Shown here: positions 62,986 to 64,000 of the stretch, piece after piece
Layout: the number at the start of each line of letters is the position of its first letter
Position numbering within the stretch: the stretch's first letter is position 1
Source of the DNA: Pelosinus fermentans
Lineage (GTDB): Bacteria; Bacillota; Negativicutes; DSM-13327
Assembly (NCBI GenBank): GCA_002434245.1
Contig: DJJR01000012.1
Span: 1-64,000 of the forward strand
Direction: 5' to 3'
Length of the DNA stretch: 64,000 bases
Translations under genes and position numbers: made by a program
The notes under the pieces: model-generated
What the model was told of the DNA's origin: nothing
What the model saw: only the letters and a program-made list of their open reading frames with translations
Database searches by the model: none

Positions 62986-63774
62986 TTATACTGTAATGCC
63001 ATTTAAAAATTGATCAATTTTGGATTTTAACTGTTCTTTCACTTTTTCGTACGTTTTATCATCCAGTAAAGACATAATAATATATACCACCGTTTTTTCA
63101 TAGAAAGTAAGAGCTACTGTAAATGTACCACCAGCATCTACCTTGCTGAATTGATATGTAAAAATCCTTGGGTTATCCCCCTTCTTTTCTGTGCCCCATC
63201 GTTTACGTTCTTCACTTAATATTTGAGCGCTTTTCGCTTGGAATTTAGTTGATTTGAAGTCTTTAGGTGAAAAAAATATATCAGCAATTACTTGGCAACG
63301 ACCTTGATAACAAAAACTAAATTCATGAAAAACTAAAGCTCTTGCAATAGATTCAAAAGAGTGCATCAAACGATAATTATCAATTTGGACAAATAATACA
63401 GGAAATTGTTTCCCTAAAATACTAATCTCATCCTCACCTTGAACTTGAATCAATTTTGAATTTCGTTTAATAGCTCGTTTTATCTTAGTATTGGTATGAA
63501 TATAAGCAATACCATTATTACCAACTCTTCCCCCGAGACACACCATAAGATATTCATCATGATGTGATTTTGCAAGATTATGTTCATCACAAGATAGGAC
63601 AGTGATAAGCGAACATCGAAAAGTTTTTTTGTAAATTGATTCAATGTCTTTATCCTCTGGGAAAAGACATTTTGGAGGAACATGCTCTCTTGAAGTAGCA
63701 TCTCGACCACACCAATAACACTTCTCTATCAATTTTGTCACTCCATTATTACTATTTATTTTAGGAAGGGACAC
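62986..63774 (-). CDS. HNH-like zinc protein
   Basis: Up to 262 aa. CYWCGRDATSREHVPPKCLFP at residues ~19-39 resembles the start of HNH endonucleases (CxxC then EHVPP), with a later SCDEHN. The remaining ~190 aa are not recognised. GTG at 63774 lies inside the REP-like repeat, preceded by AAGGAACC from the repeat; TTG at 63732 after TGGAG is an alternative start. Possible nuclease of the island. Confidence 0.6.
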   Translation of the reverse strand: MSLPKINSNNGVTKLIEKCYWCGRDATSREHVPPKCLFPEDKDIESIYKKTFRCSLITVLSCDEHNLAKSHHDEYLMVCLGGRVGNNGIAYIHTNTKIKRAIKRNSKLIQVQGEDEISILGKQFPVLFVQIDNYRLMHSFESIARALVFHEFSFCYQGRCQVIADIFFSPKDFKSTKFQAKSAQILSEERKRWGTEKKGDNPRIFTYQFSKVDAGGTFTVALTFYEKTVVYIIMSLLDDKTYEKVKEQLKSKIDQFLNGITV

Positions 63775-63794
63775 GGGGACAGGTTCCTTGTCCC
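63768..63794. repeat. REP-like palindromic repeat
   Basis: GGGACACGGGGACAGG then TTCCTTGTCCC; ends are complementary (GGGACA / TGTCCC). Near-identical to the copy at 63937-63963. Such repeats accompany Y1 REP transposases, as at 39090-39242. Confidence 0.75.
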
Positions 63795-63796
63795 AT

Positions 63797-63943
63797 TTAA
63801 ATTATCCAAGAAACAGAAGAAATGTTCATATTACCAGTATTATTTGCTACTCCCTCAACGCTTCCTTGCGCATTCAATCTAATGTATGAATCGACTTGCT
63901 TCTTGAAATCACTAATTTTTACTGCTTTGTTTTTATGGGACAT
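63797..63943 (-). CDS. Small ORF between two REP-like repeats
   Basis: 48 codons, starting MSHKNKAVKISDFKKQVDSY, ending SSVSWII. The ATG (63943-63941) lies inside one repeat and the stop ends three bases before the next. Composition looks coding, but no family is recognised. May be a remnant. Confidence 0.35.
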   Translation of the reverse strand: MSHKNKAVKISDFKKQVDSYIRLNAQGSVEGVANNTGNMNISSVSWII

Positions 63944-63963
63944 AGGGACAGGTTCTTTGTCCC
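63937..63963. repeat. REP-like palindromic repeat, second copy
   Basis: GGGACATAGGGACAGG then TTCTTTGTCCC; differs from the copy at 63768 at three positions, same orientation. The window ends 37 bases later. Confidence 0.75.
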
Positions 63964-64000
63964 AAATTAAAAGACAATACTTCTAAATTGTTTTTATTTT

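Noticed and set aside
63480..63710. 76-aa minus-strand frame inside the HNH-like gene
   Set aside because: Shadow frame; the zinc motifs are in the longer frame.

Overview
The window looks like the chromosome of an anaerobic, diderm Firmicute, most likely a Negativicute of the Sporomusa/Pelosinus type. Firmicute traits are a T-box leader, strong GGAGG ribosome binding sites and TTG/GTG starts. Diderm traits are a TonB-dependent receptor, a small beta-barrel protein ending in phenylalanine, and a relic of a second barrel. No rRNA or tRNA gene was seen. Placement below class level is inference.

Layout. 1-3.1 kb: T-box, ilvD and a BASS-family transporter. 3.2-13.3 kb: a minus-strand block with two PxpB/PxpC pairs, PxpA, a biotin carboxylase, a biotin carrier protein, DUF969/DUF979 membrane proteins, a soluble chemoreceptor-like protein and a LysR regulator. 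Together these resemble a split urea-carboxylase-type enzyme for a lactam or amide such as 5-oxoproline. 13.5-16.5 kb: ferredoxin-nitroreductase, small outer-membrane protein, divergent MarR/cyclase pair. 17-23.8 kb: a sugar or polyol catabolic cluster (aldolase, dehydrogenase, RpiR, MFS, FGGY kinase, DeoR). 24-26.7 kb: OpuC-type osmoprotectant ABC transporter. 26.9-32.4 kb: a stress-type circuit (GlsB-like, exported protein, YtxH, histidine kinase, NtrC-type regulator) with two sigma-54 promoters sharing an upstream motif. 32.6-34.5 kb: RecD-like helicase and MarR. 34.6-38.6 kb: cobalamin riboswitch, methyltransferase, TonB receptor, ECF S-component-like protein. 38.6-41.4 kb: a truncated Fic gene beside a REP-transposase relic, and a chemoreceptor.

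41.5-48.4 kb: TctA-type transporter, 2-pyrone-4,6-dicarboxylate hydrolase-like protein, beta-hydroxyacid dehydrogenase-like protein and RraA-type aldolase. A divergent PrpR-like sigma-54 activator faces a recognisable -24/-12 promoter and four 10-bp-phased TTGC repeats. 48.5-50.9 kb is a gene graveyard: an IS110-family C-terminus, a group II intron 3' end with domain V, a LysR gene and a broken citF. 50.9-55.3 kb: an aldonate/hexuronate-like operon (dehydrogenase, PfkB kinase, GntP permease, SDR). 55.5-64 kb is accessory DNA: an XRE pair on a consensus promoter, two large proteins with HEPN-like motifs, a DUF2971 protein, a small HExxH membrane protein, a DUF5710 protein, an HNH-like protein and REP-like repeats that lie over start codons.

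A palindromic repeat family built on AACCGCGAAGACGCGAAG recurs between genes across the first 31 kb. The most system-like features are the split carboxylase operon, the two sigma-54 circuits and the HEPN-rich island. All functional statements rest on motif recognition by eye; no database search was run.
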